Origin: Albifimbria verrucaria
Lineage: Eukaryota > Ascomycota > Sordariomycetes > Hypocreales > Stachybotryaceae
Direction: 5' to 3'
DNA: 64,000 bases
NCBI GenBank assembly: GCA_020081605.1
Contig: JAHREC010000030.1
Coordinates: 1,612,001-1,676,000, forward strand
Shown: positions 27,720-40,110 of the stretch, piece after piece
Numbering within the stretch: position 1 is the first letter of the stretch
Layout of the letters: each line of letters starts with the position of its first letter
Translations under genes and position numbers: made by a program
The notes under the pieces: generated by a model
The model's database searches: none
Seen by the model: the letters and a program-made list of their open reading frames with translations, nothing else
What the model was told of the DNA's origin: nothing

Positions 27720-29467
27720 TGCTTTGGTTTGGAAGAAAACGATTGCTAGGTTCGATGATGAGAATTGATTTGCGTGAATGATGGAGACTTGGTGTCGCGT
27801 TTAAGCATGGGATTTATATAATTGACACCCAGCTAATATCGACGTATATCTGTCATCATCAACAGCTCAAATAAGTCGTGGAGTCATGTCATCCATGGTG
27901 ATTCAATTTTGAAATGATTTAAGTGTAGATTGACAGGTGCGACGTGAGACACAGGAAGGTGAGCCCGTCACCAGTGCTCCAATATTATAACGCAGGAATC
28001 AGGCTGATGTGATTGAGTTCAGTCTATTGGAACTGATTGGTGTCTCTCAAAACCATCACGGCCATCACTCTCGTCACAAGCACCAATGTCCTCATTTGTC
28101 CATTTCTTGGAACTATTCAAATCAAATCGAAGATCGCACTGCGCCTGACTGCATCCCCTACAGTTTCACCTGAGCGAACCAGTCGCCTACGTACGAGCCT
28201 CGGAGGTACTTCCACACGGTCCGAAAAGAATCAGTCATAAATTAGCGGCAATCACAGACATTATACGGACAGGAGGGTGGGAAAGATTGGCTATGGTGAA
28301 TTGGCAAATGCTCACGAAGAAACCTGTGAAGGTTGCCAAAGCGTGGAAAGTGTAGGTAGCTGAATTCAGAGGCCAGCACACTAATGCTCTGCTTAAGATG
28401 GCAATTTCACTTCATGAGGAAATGTGACCGGCATATCTGATCTGTCCCGCCAGCCGCCTCCAAGTTTTGAAAAACACTACCATGCTGTTGCGACACAGTC
28501 CACGAAACCAGGCTATTCGGTTAGTTGAGACCCACAACGGAGGAAAGGTATCCGAAAAATCTACCTACTGATAATGACAGCGTGCTTCGAGATGATGTAT
28601 ATTGATTGTAAGAGTAAGCTGACCGGGCTGAAAAGATGTTTTTGTTAAGGTGCCAAACATACGTAAGCTTAGGCCATGAAATTATCCATTTTTATGTATA
28701 CTTCATCATTGTCTCATCAGAGTCCAATCAGTCCAGACTCATGCAACAAAAAAATAAAGATACCGTAAAGCGAGTTACTCTTCAACGAAGGGTACAGTAA
28801 AGAATACCTATAACTTATATTCATTCTTTTCATTATTACTCAATCAAGTTTCTAGAATATCCCAATTATGGGGATTGATATTAAGATAATTGTAATCTTT
28901 CTTATATTCTAGCCAACCACTGCCAGTTATTGCTATTGAGACGAATATTTTCCGGTATCCCTTTCTTTTTTGCTCACCGCTTGTTATGGCCGCTTTCTTA
29001 ATCCATGTAACGGCTTTAGCCCCATCGCCTACGATCTCCGCTTCTTCGTCCCGCTTCTTTTCTGTCAGCAGAACTTAATCTTCGTTGACATAAGCTTATC
29101 GGGAGCGGGTATTATGGGTTTGTCTACCAGGAGCGTCATGACACCGAAGAACAGTACGGGAATATCCACTCACTATGGATTTATCGTGCTTTACAGGGAG
29201 TATCTAACATGTTGCTCGGAGATACTGGCATGTATCACATGTGCTGCTGCGAAAGAACCGAAGGACTAGGGCTATGTTTTACTAAAAGAAAGTATTATAA
29301 GGGTCTAAACGGGACCGTTGGAAAAAGGTAAAGATTCAGACCAGAGTTTAGATGGAACACATTCGTCTTCGATCCAAAGCACTAGACCAGCAGCACTACA
29401 TTCCCAACCACGACCAGTTTTATAAAAACTCATTCATCTCCTTGAATACTTATTTCGAATACGCAAG
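27720..29467. other. Intergenic with one possible relic at 28,037-28,258
   Basis: At 28,037 a frame reads L-V-S-L-K-T-I-T-A-I-T-L-V-T-S, much like a signal peptide, but it starts with TTG instead of ATG, and downstream frames are broken. This may be a decayed secreted-protein gene. Around 29,100-29,270 two overlapping frames look mildly coding, but no family or start could be assigned. 28,740-28,900 is moderately AT-rich. Confidence 0.3.
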
Positions 29468-30008
29468 ATGAAGGTTACAATCTGTAGTGCCATTGCTGCC
29501 ATCGCCTCTGCCGTTGCAGCAGAGGAAATACACTTCGTCAACTGTGGCACCAAAGGTTCCTCTCCATACTCAGCCATCTGGGTCAGCATTAGCCCCCTAG
29601 ACTTACCAGTCACCCCAAGTCCGAGACCTAACAGAGACGGGATATAGTACTACCCCGAGACCGTAAATAACGAATGGCCCAACAACAACAACGATTGCCG
29701 CCCCAATGGACACGAGATTTTTGGATGGGAAGGTACAGAGTTTACCTGTAGCTTTCCTACCGGGGCGACCATTACTTCTAAAATCGATGCCAATGCACAG
29801 AGTTACAAGAATTATGAACGGGCTGGGTAAGTGAACACACCCTGGTAATGCTGGTGCAAACGAACGAGCGCTAATCAAATTGAATGTCAGCTGGCTGTGG
29901 AATGGAAAATCTTGGGAATGCTATAAGGACGATAAACACGTTCTCTTTAGAACTGACCCTCAAGGCGGCCTTGAATGTCGTAGCATCTACTACTGTCTCT
30001 CAAACTAA
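29468..30008 (+). CDS. Small secreted protein, 136 aa, two introns
   Basis: Exons are 29,468-29,581, 29,648-29,826 and 29,891-30,008. Intron 1 is 66 bp (GTCAGC...CTAAC...TATAG) and removes an in-frame TAG. Intron 2 is 64 bp with a consensus GTAAGT donor and GTCAG end. The spliced product starts with a signal peptide (M-K-V-T-I-C-S-A-I-A-A-I-A-S-A-V-A-A). The mature part of about 118 aa has six cysteines and aromatic-rich segments (A-I-W-Y-Y-P, W-L-W-N-G-K-S-W-E-C) and ends Y-Y-C-L-S-N. Phases agree across both junctions. No family recognised; an extracellular, effector-like or antimicrobial role is conceivable only from size and secretion. Confidence 0.7.
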
Positions 30009-30242
30009 GACTAGTAGTATAGCAAAGGATAAATGAGCCGGTTTTTATCAGATAGTGTTGTGCTGGGAAATCAAGTTAGAAGTCTTTGGAATTATATTAT
30101 CAGGAAACATAATCCCCAAGCTAGAAACATAACAGTGCACAAACTTTGAAAGACTCCTATCGAGTAGTTAACTGATAGCCTTACAGCTGGCGATTAGGTT
30201 CTGATCAGTGACGCCTGTGAAATTAGCTTTCAACCAGACCCT

Positions 30243-30678
30243 CTAGGCGTTCATCGGCAATGCCTCACGACGCGGAACAGCACGCGCCATCTGCCAGGCG
30301 ATGATGCCGATAATATTAAGGTCTTCGTCAACCTATATCAGAAAAAGCTCCTTCTCGAAGTTGGTCAACTGCGCCACGTTGTCTCGGAAAAAGCGATATA
30401 CCAGGTAGGCTCCGACGGGAAATTGAGGGTAAGACTGACCGTAGTCTATTAATGCCAGGTATTGTTCGGCCCATACGATAGTATTCCGCCGACTTACCCG
30501 CAAGAATAAAGGCAGAGGAACCTGTCGCTCACTGTGACAGACATTTAGAGACTGTCGTCGGGAAATCAACATAAGCATCTCCCACCTTAGTGATTGGATA
30601 CTTCTCCAACTCAGCCAAGATGTTGGCAAGACCCTTCCAAACTTTGGGGAACAACTCGGGATCCGTTACACATGACAT
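30243..30678 (-). pseudogene. Relic of an APH-family phosphotransferase (C-terminal part)
   Basis: Read on the minus strand, stretches match fungal aminoglycoside-phosphotransferase/choline-kinase-like proteins: Y-R-F-F-R-D-N-V-A-Q-L near 30,390, then V-D-E-D-L-N-I-I-G-I-I-A-W-Q-M-A-R, the counterpart of the Mg-binding 'I-D-W' box. The catalytic HxD-containing segment that normally stands just before V-D-E-D-L-N is missing, and the Asp of I-D-W is Ala. A TAG separates the two parts and another stop interrupts the upstream part near 30,530. The N-terminal half is not present. It is a non-functional fragment. Confidence 0.55.
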
Positions 30679-31974
30679 TCAATTAGACTGTATGTGGTTA
30701 TTTCATTAAGTTCCTCTGCTCGTTTCTAACTGCAGGTAAAATTTGCCCAGTACCCTACTTGGTGTTTCCGTGGCGTCAAAAGACTAATGCTAGAAGCTTC
30801 ATTCTCGCTGACGATGGAGAGGGCTTTAATTTATTTATTTGTCCTGTTTCTATTCATGATGCATATAATGTCATTCTTAGGTGATGGTATGGGCAAGGCT
30901 TATCGCCTTGACTATCACGGACGTAGCTTTCCATCGATCGTCTTATCTTACTATGAGTATGTCTAGGGTAGGCTACCAGATGTGTCGCTTTGTGAAAACA
31001 AGACAAGGCCCGCTTTCCTAGAATAGTAGTCTAGATGTATAATAGTATAATTAATCATTAGAGAAAATACAGTGAAATGTATTTTTAATATTTAAGAAGC
31101 ATTCATAACTAAGTAATATTTTTAATATTTTAATTTATTTTAATTCAAAGAAAAACAAGTATAAAACTTAAAAAATAACAACGACGAGTTTATCTTCCCC
31201 TCTCCACCCCATGTCGAATATTTATTCTTAATTTCTTCCAAGTTGCATATATTCGAATACAAAAAGAAAACGAAAACTCGTCCCTGGTATATTAAAACGT
31301 GATCAAATGACGCAGGCGTGCGTGTATTTTGAGTGCACCTAGGCTAACGGAAATGGCTGGCAATTATTCAACAGATACCTTGAATATGCTTATTCCTTTG
31401 CTCGGCCTACCAATCTTCCATGGTGTAGACAGCCTAACCACACGCTTCATTAACCTTGTACGTTTCGCTGCTACTGCTGCTACTAATATCCTTTAGAAGT
31501 AACTAGCAGTTGAATCGTAAGCAATTTCAGCCAAATTTACTAAATAGGCAATAACCATTTCCACAATGTTTCATGCCAACGGGGAAGGACCAAACCAAGG
31601 GCGACACCACGGCAAGTAATTAATACCGAGGTCAATTTATCTGTGCACTTGCAATGCTACAATTTATGCTCTAGTCTGCAAATGATTATTCCGATTATTC
31701 CACATACCTCACCTTGTATGCTCATTGAGTCGTGATCAAATGAATTTGTTAATAGCTAAATACACACAAACCTATTATGCAGCGTTCACCAAACTCCCAA
31801 AAAGCTTCGGCTCCGACTTGCAAGCTATTCATCGCCTCAGTAGTCAATCAGACCTTTACTACAGTAGTCCTGTGCAATACGCCTTGCAGTTTCACATCAA
31901 CTCCCCTGCAAGACGAGAGTAGCCCGTGTCCGAGAGATATCTGACCAACGCCGCCACGACTGTTTAAAGTGCTG
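30679..31974. other. Intergenic; AT-rich in part, no gene seen
   Basis: 31,020-31,200 is AT-rich. The rest has ordinary composition with no frame that looks coding. No RNA gene recognised. Confidence 0.4.
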
Positions 31975-34020
31975 TTAAAGGAAGATGGCCTCGCGTCTTC
32001 TCTTTGAGGTATGGTTCAGTAGGCCAGCCCATGCCGTCGATGAAAATTTGGATAGGGTAGAGGGGTGCCTCTCACCCACTTTGTTCACGAGTGCCACTGC
32101 GAAGCTATCCCATTGGGCCCAAGGGAGCGGTTTCAAACATACATCCGGTAACTCGGTGTCGATGATCTCCCAGAACCGAGCGGTGGGCATACCTATCTTG
32201 AGATCGTTGAATGCGAGAATACCGCTGCCGGCGGTGAGGCTGTTGATAATATGGTTGGAGATCCAGCCAATGGCCTGTATGTATAACCACGCGTCCTCAT
32301 TTCCGACGGGATGGTATCCTAAAGCAACGGCCGTGCCTACAATACGCTACGTATAATCGTCAATGTTTGCAATGCCTTCCTCCGGGGTACAAATGATGCG
32401 GGCGGGCTTAATGATGCGGACGCGGTTCTGGTCAGATGGAAGCTTCTCTGCTACCGTGTGGACCATAGTTTTGCCACAAATTTGAACTGGACATAGCCGT
32501 TTGTGATAGCCAAGAACCGAGCCGATGCTTCCAAGTCGCTCCGGTTATCAACTTTGACCCCGCCGGATATGAAGAAGAATTTCGGCTTGGTCGAAGAAGT
32601 CATGGTAAGCTCAAGTACATGCGACACGGACCCGACGTTGGCAGCATGAAGCGCTGTGTAGTTGGCGTTCCAATTGACACCAGCGCTGTTGTGCAAGATG
32701 GCGTCAACATTTGGGGCTGTGGTTGACCTTCCCGCGAGCCGTTCCTACTGTGAATGGCTCAGCCCCATCTGAGGCTCGCTCAGGCCCTCAGTCCAGACCT
32801 CCAGCCTATCCTTGTGTTCGTCCTTCCACCAAATTATCCCCGAACGGCCGCAGCCAAGCGCTTCATGCCACTTTCTTGCGATGGAGCGCGGATATGAGCA
32901 ACGACTGTTAGGAAGCACTCGCTTTGAAGCAGTTGACGCACTATCTCTCCGCCGAAGTATCCCGAGGCTCCCGTGAGGAAGGCGGTGCGCTAGGTGGCAG
33001 TTAAGTGTTTGTATTACCGCAGAAGTTCTCTATCTCTTCACCTTCGAAAGGGAGCATCATCGGACCAATCTCCTTCAGAAGGCCTAGGCCAAATGTCGTG
33101 CCCTTGACAATGCCAAGACCTTTTCTCATGTGCTCAATATGGTGGGCCATGTCAGTAATGGTGGTGTGTTCTGTGCTGAGGAGCGATCGAACAAGGGTCA
33201 CGCCGAAATCCTTCTAGTCTTTTCTTTATAGAGTTATAACCCTGGTGGAATCACCGCGGGGACGATAGAAATTATCGTTAATGCCAATTGAGTCTTCTAG
33301 CATCCCAAGCACTTGCGACCAAAGGGTCCAAATATCCGCCTCAATTTTCGTCCTAGGGGATCATTCATGAGAGTTAGAAGCCTCGCTTGCAGACTTCTCG
33401 TCATCGGCTGGAGCGGTGTCTGAAAGTTACTTCCCGCAACTCCCTGAGATGTGCAAGAGAAGGAGCAAACGATGTCAATCCTGTTATTGCTGCGGAGAGC
33501 GTCGACTGCTACGCACCGCGCCACTGACAAGTTAGGAAGGATGTGATGCTCGGCTTCGCTAAGCTCTACGCGAAGACCACGTATCTTGATCTGGGTATCC
33601 TTGCGGCCAACGAACTCGATCGTACCGTCGTTGTTATAATAGCAGAGGTCGCCGGATTTTAAAAAAAAATCAATTCCAAGCGGCCTCGTCCCGCCTCAGT
33701 ACCCACTTCGACAAACGCACGATTGTTGATGCATCTGTTTTCTCCCTATCTGCGAGGTATTCACGGAGAAGTGTTGGACATTGGATAACAACCTCGCCTA
33801 CGCATCCAATTGGTGCTAGCCGAGCTGGATCACCAACGTTGAGGTCTATTATCCAGCAAGCTCCACCTACCGGGCGTCCGATGGTCCTGCCAGACCCTAA
33901 CCCGTAACTAAACGTACCTGGTCGAACCAGATAGTAAAGACATCTTGGCCCATGGCCTCACCAGTTAACTGCGATAGTTCTAGGCTACGAACATCTACCG
34001 GACCTATGGCTCTTCTGAGG
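31975..34020 (-). pseudogene. NRPS-like protein relic: partial adenylation, carrier, thioester-reductase
   Basis: Going right to left on the minus strand: near 33,950 G-E-A-M-G-Q-D-V-F-T-I-W; 33,790-33,900 adenylation core (G-R-P-V-G-G, G-E-V-V-I-Q-C-P-T-L-L-R-E-Y-L); 33,590-33,650 [15 protein letters not shown] and K-I-R-G-L-R-V-E-L, the A7/A8 cores; a degenerate carrier region; then a terminal reductase with F-L-T-G-A-S-G-Y-F-G-G-E at 32,940-32,990, the NAD(P)-binding motif, E-V-W-T-E-G-L-S and H-N-S-A-G-V-N-W near 32,690, ending at TAA 31,975. Such A-T-R proteins activate an acid and reduce it to an aldehyde or alcohol. Frames break many times, one TAG lies in the reductase, and the first half of the adenylation domain is cut off at the AT-rich block. 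Confidence 0.75.
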
Positions 34021-34119
34021 AAAGATTTTTATATATTTTAGAATAATTATATTTAACTATTTCATTTTATAAATTTATATAAATTTATTAAAATATTAAA
34101 CTTATTATATTAAAGGGTT

Positions 34120-34590
34120 TTATTATTTATTATTTATTATTTATTATTTATTATTTATTATTTATTATTTATTATTTATTATTTATTATTTATTATTTAT
34201 TATTTATTATTTATTATTTATTATTTATTATTTATTATTTATTATTTATTATTTATTATTTATTATTTATTATTTATTATTTATTATTTATTATTTATTA
34301 TTTATTATTTATTATTTATTATTTATTATTTATTATTTATTATTTATTATTTATTATTTATTATTTATTATTTATTATTTATTATTTATTATTTATTATT
34401 TATTATTTATTATTTATTATTTATTATTTATTATTTATTATTTATTATTTATTATTTATTATTTATTATTTATTATTTATTATTTATTATTTATTATTTA
34501 TTATTTATTATTTATTATTTATTATTTATTATTTATTATTTATTATTTATTATTTATTATTTATTATTTATTATTTATTATTTATTATTT
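34120..34590. repeat. (TATTATT)n microsatellite, about 67 copies of a 7-bp unit
   Basis: About 470 bp consist of the 7-mer TATTATT repeated with no interruption that I can see. It begins after 'taaagggttt' and stops at 'aaagaaacta'. It lies inside a RIP-type AT-rich block, between the truncated NRPS-like relic and an LTR fragment. Confidence 0.95.
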
Positions 34591-35591
34591 AAAGAAACTA
34601 TTTTATTTTAATTTAAATAAATATATATATATTTAATTATAATTTATTTAAAGTATATATAAAAATAAAACTAATTAAAAATTATAAATAATAAATAATA
34701 TTATATATATTATATTCTTTAAAGTTATAATATTTTATTTTATTTAATTAAAATAAATTTATTCTTATTATTCTTTTATAAATATAAAAAAATATAAATT
34801 ACTAAGTTTTATAAAAAATAAATAAATAACTATTATCTATTATTTTTTATAAATATAAATCTTTACTTTTTATTTTTAGGTTTTATAAAATATTAATAAG
34901 GTAAATAATATAATATATATAATATTTAATTTAATTTATTATCTTTTATAATATTTTTAATCTATACTTTAAAGTACTTAAAATATAACCTAGTATATAA
35001 TATAATTTTTATTTTAATAAAAATAACTAAAGGTGAAAGATTAATATATTATTAAAGACTACCTGAGTCTAGGCTATAATCTTATCAAATGAGAAAGAGG
35101 GGTATAAGTGAGCTCTTATATTGTTGGTTTTGAATCACACATAATTATAGAATAGGAAGCTTGCTATTCTAGGCTTAGGCCAGGTTAGTTACCAATTAAA
35201 ACACTGCTAAGACACGGCCCGTAAACGAGGATGAACCAACTGTATTATTTTTAATACTAAAATAATAACACGGGCTGATTGCAGAGTTCGATCACGCTCA
35301 CAACGTTGCAATTAGTGATAAATATCTTACCAACAGCATATAGCTCAATGGAACAATGTCGCAAGCAGGAAGCAAGTAGCAAGGAACCAGAAAGGACGCA
35401 GTAAAGAAGCAGCAGAAAAGTAGCTATTTAATAAAAATATAATTATCTATTCGCATATTATAGATAATAATTTAATCTTAAAACTATTTAAGAACCTTTA
35501 AATAAGTTAAAGAATATATATAATATTAAGGAAGTTTATAATATAAGTTTAAAGGTATTAAAGGTAGTAATATTTAAATAATTAGCTAGAT
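34591..35591. other. AT-rich remnant with a short GC-balanced patch
   Basis: 34,591-35,040 and 35,420-35,591 are AT-saturated. 35,050-35,420 is balanced but holds no frame of note. The right part adjoins a Gypsy leader and may be what remains of its internal sequence. Confidence 0.4.
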
Positions 35592-36173
35592 ATAATAATC
35601 AGGGTTTTTTCTATACTATTTAACAGGTATAGAGTAGGTAAGATTGAGTAATTATCCTTAAATAAGTAAAAGGGGCTTACTTTAACTTAAAGCAATATTA
35701 TATAATAATTATAAATTAGATAAATTACCTTTAGGAACACAGGTTAAGGATAGCTTAATAACTATATATTATTAATAGCTAATAATCTTCTAACTAGTAA
35801 CCAGGAGAAGACTCCTATCTATATACTTATAATTTTATATATCTATATATAAGGCAGCCTAGAGCGCTTAGTATTACTATACTCTAGCGCTTTATTATAT
35901 AGCGCACTATAATACTCTCCTTTTCTACTGGCTTTTGCCTGCCTTATCTTACGATACCTTCCTAGTTTATACTTCGTTATACTATATAATATATTTACTA
36001 GTCGGTTTATTTTTAACTTAGTAGATTTCTATATATAGTAGGCTATAATAAAGATTATTCTATTATCTATAATACTATAGGGGTTTTAGTATATAGTTAT
36101 ATTTAATTATCCTATGAATCTTAGGTTAGTCTATTTTAATATATTTCAGGTATTATATTAGCACGGGTTATAA
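35592..36173 (-). repeat. Gypsy leader plus LTR (second LTR family), less mutated copy
   Basis: 35,592-35,815 is the leader and 35,820-36,173 the LTR. The same pair is found inverted at 17,150-17,740. This copy keeps more C and G (for example 'agcctagagcgcttagtatt', 'ctactggcttttgcctgcct') and so has undergone less RIP. Matching fragments elsewhere show the boundaries: start after 'ggagaagactcc', end at 'gcacgggttataata'. Confidence 0.6.
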
Positions 36174-36438
36174 TACTAGAGTATTATTAATATTATATTT
36201 TCGCTTTATAGAAAATAATAATCAGGGTAATATTAATAAATAAGTTTTATATTATTATAATTAAAAGAATTAGTTATATATTATTATTATTAAGAGAATC
36301 GGTTTTATATTTCTTATTAATATTAATATTATTCTTAAGATTTATAAATTTCACCTACTCTATATATATATAGTCTAGGATAATATAGGGGAGGTTAGGG
36401 TTAGGGATAGGCATAAGGCTAGTAATTAGTTAGCTTAG

Positions 36439-36470
<32 letters not shown>

Positions 36471-39400
36471 ATTTATTTTTTTTTTTCTTATTAAGGTTTT
36501 AAAATACCCTAGCTTTTATTTCTTAAATAATAGGATAAGATAAAAAAAAAAAAAGATAATATTTATTTTATTTATTTATTTATTATTATTATTAAGCCTA
36601 TAATATTTAAATAAATTATAGATAAGTTATAGCCTCTTTAAGGAATATAAAAGCTATCCTTTAAATAATAAGTAAATAAATAACTAGATTTTAGGGTATA
36701 GTATAGTATAGAAGAATTATTATCCTTTAAATAATAAAAATATAGATTTTTTTATTTTTATTTTAAAATAAGAATTATAAAAGTATTTTTTATTCCTTAA
36801 GGGATAAAAATATATAAAAGCTATAATATACTATACCCTTAAGAACCTAGAAATAATAAAGTATAATAATAAAGAATCTTTATAAAAAGATTATATAAAA
36901 AGGTTTATTTATTTAATATTAAGGAAAAGCTTATTAAATAAAAACTTTTAGTATTTATAATTATACTTTAATAAAAAGGGATATATAAATAAGCTTATAA
37001 TATAAATATTAATTAATATATTAATAATAGCTTTAATTATATTAAATATAAAAGGGTTTATATATTAATTTATACTTTAAAGTATTAATTAATAATAAAT
37101 AATAAGAATAAAGAAAAGGGAAGAAAAGAGGGATAAAGGATATATAAATAAAGATATTTAAGAAATTATTAATTAAACCTTTTTATAGTATTTACTCCCT
37201 ATAATTACTATTTATAGATTAAGCTAAAGTATTTTATTTTATTAATATATAAGATTATATAAATACCTTAGAATATTAATATTTATATATTATCTAACCC
37301 TATAATAATAAGGGTAGCTCTTTAAAGGCTCCTTCTTAATATACTTTATATATAAATAAAAAGCAAAGTTATTATAGCTATAGTAATAAGTATAAGAAAG
37401 CCTAGTGGTAGTTAAAAGCAGGGCTAGGAAAATATATTAATAGTATAATATAGAATAAAATAGGCTAAGCTACTAGCCTTATCTAAACCTACCCTAAAGT
37501 AGGAAGCTAAGAATATTACTATAGTATAGATAGCTATAAATACTTTCTTAAAAATTAAAAGAAAAGGGTAAATTAAAAAGTTAATTAAGAATATATTAAA
37601 TAATTAAATAAGTATTTTATTGATTATAAAAGACTTAATCTAATTAATCTAAAGTATTATATATTTATATTTATAGAAGATAAAGATATTATATAAATAC
37701 TTAGGATTATTTTAATTAAATCTAACTTTAATATAAGCTATAATATATTATTAAATTTCTTAGATTAAATAAAAATTAATAAAGGGTAGTAAATAAAAAT
37801 CCTATTAGGATAGTATTAATTAAAAGCCTTAAAGAATTATAGGAGGCTATATAGGCTAGCTAAAAAAAGCTATAATAGCCTTATATAATTTATAATTAAA
37901 GTAGATTATATAAATAGTATTATTATCCCTAGGTATTACTGACTTATAGCTAAATATAAATATCCTTAGATATTATAATAACTAAATAAATCCTTTAATT
38001 AAAGGCTAACCAGCAGAACCTTGCTTAATTAGATAATTATAATAATATTTAATTATAGGCTATAGTAGTAGAATTGGAGAAAGAGAATATTTTCTAAGGT
38101 AAGATAGAGAATATGATATATTAAATAGTAAACTATCTATAGCTTTATAATAAAGCTAGAGTCCCCTTCGCTGGCTAGCGATACTATAGAGAAATAAAAG
38201 ATAGAATCTGCCTATTATTAAATAATATAGAATATTAATAAGAAGGGCTATATTTAAGATTTTAAAATAAGAGTAGATAATTAATTATAAAATCTATAAT
38301 ATAAGTATATACCCTTATATATTAAAAAAAAGCTTTAGAGGCTAGGTTTATTAAAATAATAAAAATAGGATAGTATTTAATCCTTTTTTTAGCTAAGTAT
38401 TAAAGACTCTTAATAAAATACTTAATAATATAGTTAAATATATAAATATAAATAATTAAGATAAATTAATATAATACTTTTATAATTAAGATTAAAGAGT
38501 ATAATTATAATAGCTATTCTATCCTAAGAAATAAGTATAATAAGGAAAAATTAATTAATAATAACCGCTAGGTTTCTTAGTTAATATTAATAATAATAAT
38601 ATCTATTAATAAATTTATAATTTCTTAATAAAAAGCTATAAACTATAATTCCTAAATATAAATTATTTAATTAAACTAAATAATTATAATAAAAGGATAA
38701 TAACCTAGTTATTAAATTATATTATTAATTAGCTTAGTATAAAATAAATATTAATAATTAATAAGTATAATAATAAAAAACTATTCTATTAATAGAACCT
38801 AATCTTAGCCTTATAGTATTTTAATATAAACTTTATATAATAAATAAGAAAGAGATTAATATTTATTTTCCTTAAGGATAAAAAGGAGTTAAATTATATT
38901 AATATAGTATCTATAGTAATATAGTAAGAGATTATAGATTTTATAATTAATTATTTTTATTTTTTAGGACCCTAGCTATAAGAATAAAGCTTATAAAAAA
39001 ATAAAAATAAATAAGAAGGAGGTATATATAAGATAATTCTTATAGAAGGAATAGGTTAGTATATTAGAAATTATATAATAATATATATAATCTAATTTTT
39101 AATTAGAATAAGGATATTATATAAATAAATAATAATAAAATATAAAAGGAATAAATATATAATTAAGTTAATAGGGCTTAATAAAAGTAATATTTAAGTT
39201 TATAAAGGGTAATAAAAGGAAGATACTTAATTAAATAATTTTATAATAAATAATTAAAGACTTTAATTTTTAATAAAAGCTTAATAACTAGCTTAAGGAA
39301 TAGTATAGCTAAAGTAATTATTAAGATAAGGGAGGGGCTTTATTAGAATATAGAGTAAATATTATATTCACTATTAGAATAAGGGTATTAAAGAGTATAT

Positions 39401-40110
39401 TAATATATTAATTTAGCTTAAATAATAAAATTAAAAGCTAACTAAGCTATTATATTAAGGTAGAGTTAAGTATATTATATTATATAGAATCGTTAGTTAA
39501 TAGCTTAGTATTTTAAGGAATTATAATAATATAAAAGAAAGACTTAATATTTATTTTAGGTTAAACTAATAATAATTATTATAGCCTATATAATCGATAA
39601 TTCTTATTATTATTTTAGCTAAATCTAAAGTTATTATAAAGCTAAAGAGCCTTAACTTCTAGCTAAAAGAGAATTATTAATAGATATATATAGCGAAATA
39701 GCCCTGAGATATATATAGTTAATAAGCAGATAGTATCTATTTAGAATCCTATAAGATTTAATAATATTATTATATAGCCTAGCCCTAGAGTATAAAGGAA
39801 GGGTCTTAAAGTAAGATTATAATATATATTATATAGGGAGGAGGGAGGGAGAATAAAAAAGTATAGAGGTAAGAAAAGTAGATTATTTAATAAAGATACT
39901 ATACTAAATTAGAATATCTTAATATAATTTATATAGATTCCTAGGTCTACCTTTAGTATACTTTATACCTTAAGGGATAAACTCTATTTAGATAATAAGC
40001 TTTAATATATATTTAATAATTAATTAATATAATTAATATATAGCTAATAACTTATATATTAAGAGCTATCTTACCTATATTAATAGTATTATTTATTCTT
40101 AGTAAGAATA
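36174..40110 (+). mobile_element. Unclassified RIP-degraded element
   Basis: This block is AT-saturated and purine-biased on the plus strand from about 36,600. In one frame between about 37,630 and 38,110 a protein-like string survives if TAA/TAG codons are read as mutated Gln, Arg or Trp (for example F-I-F-I-E-D-K-D-I-I, and A-L-K-N-Y-R-R-L-Y-R-L-A-K-K). I found no RT, integrase or DDE motif, so the class stays open. Poly-T and poly-A runs at 36,440-36,460 and 36,541-36,553 lie near the left edge. Confidence 0.45.

Noticed and set aside
28970..29269. Plus-strand frame of 99 codons
   Set aside because: It starts with TTG, and a different overlapping frame looks equally coding. No gene model or family could be supported.
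29582..29647. In-frame TAG as proof of a pseudogene in the secreted protein at 29,468
   Set aside because: The stop lies at the end of a 66-bp intron with a CTAAC branch site and TATAG acceptor whose removal keeps the frame.
34120..34590. CRISPR-like array
   Set aside because: The unit is a 7-bp microsatellite without spacers, in a eukaryotic genome.
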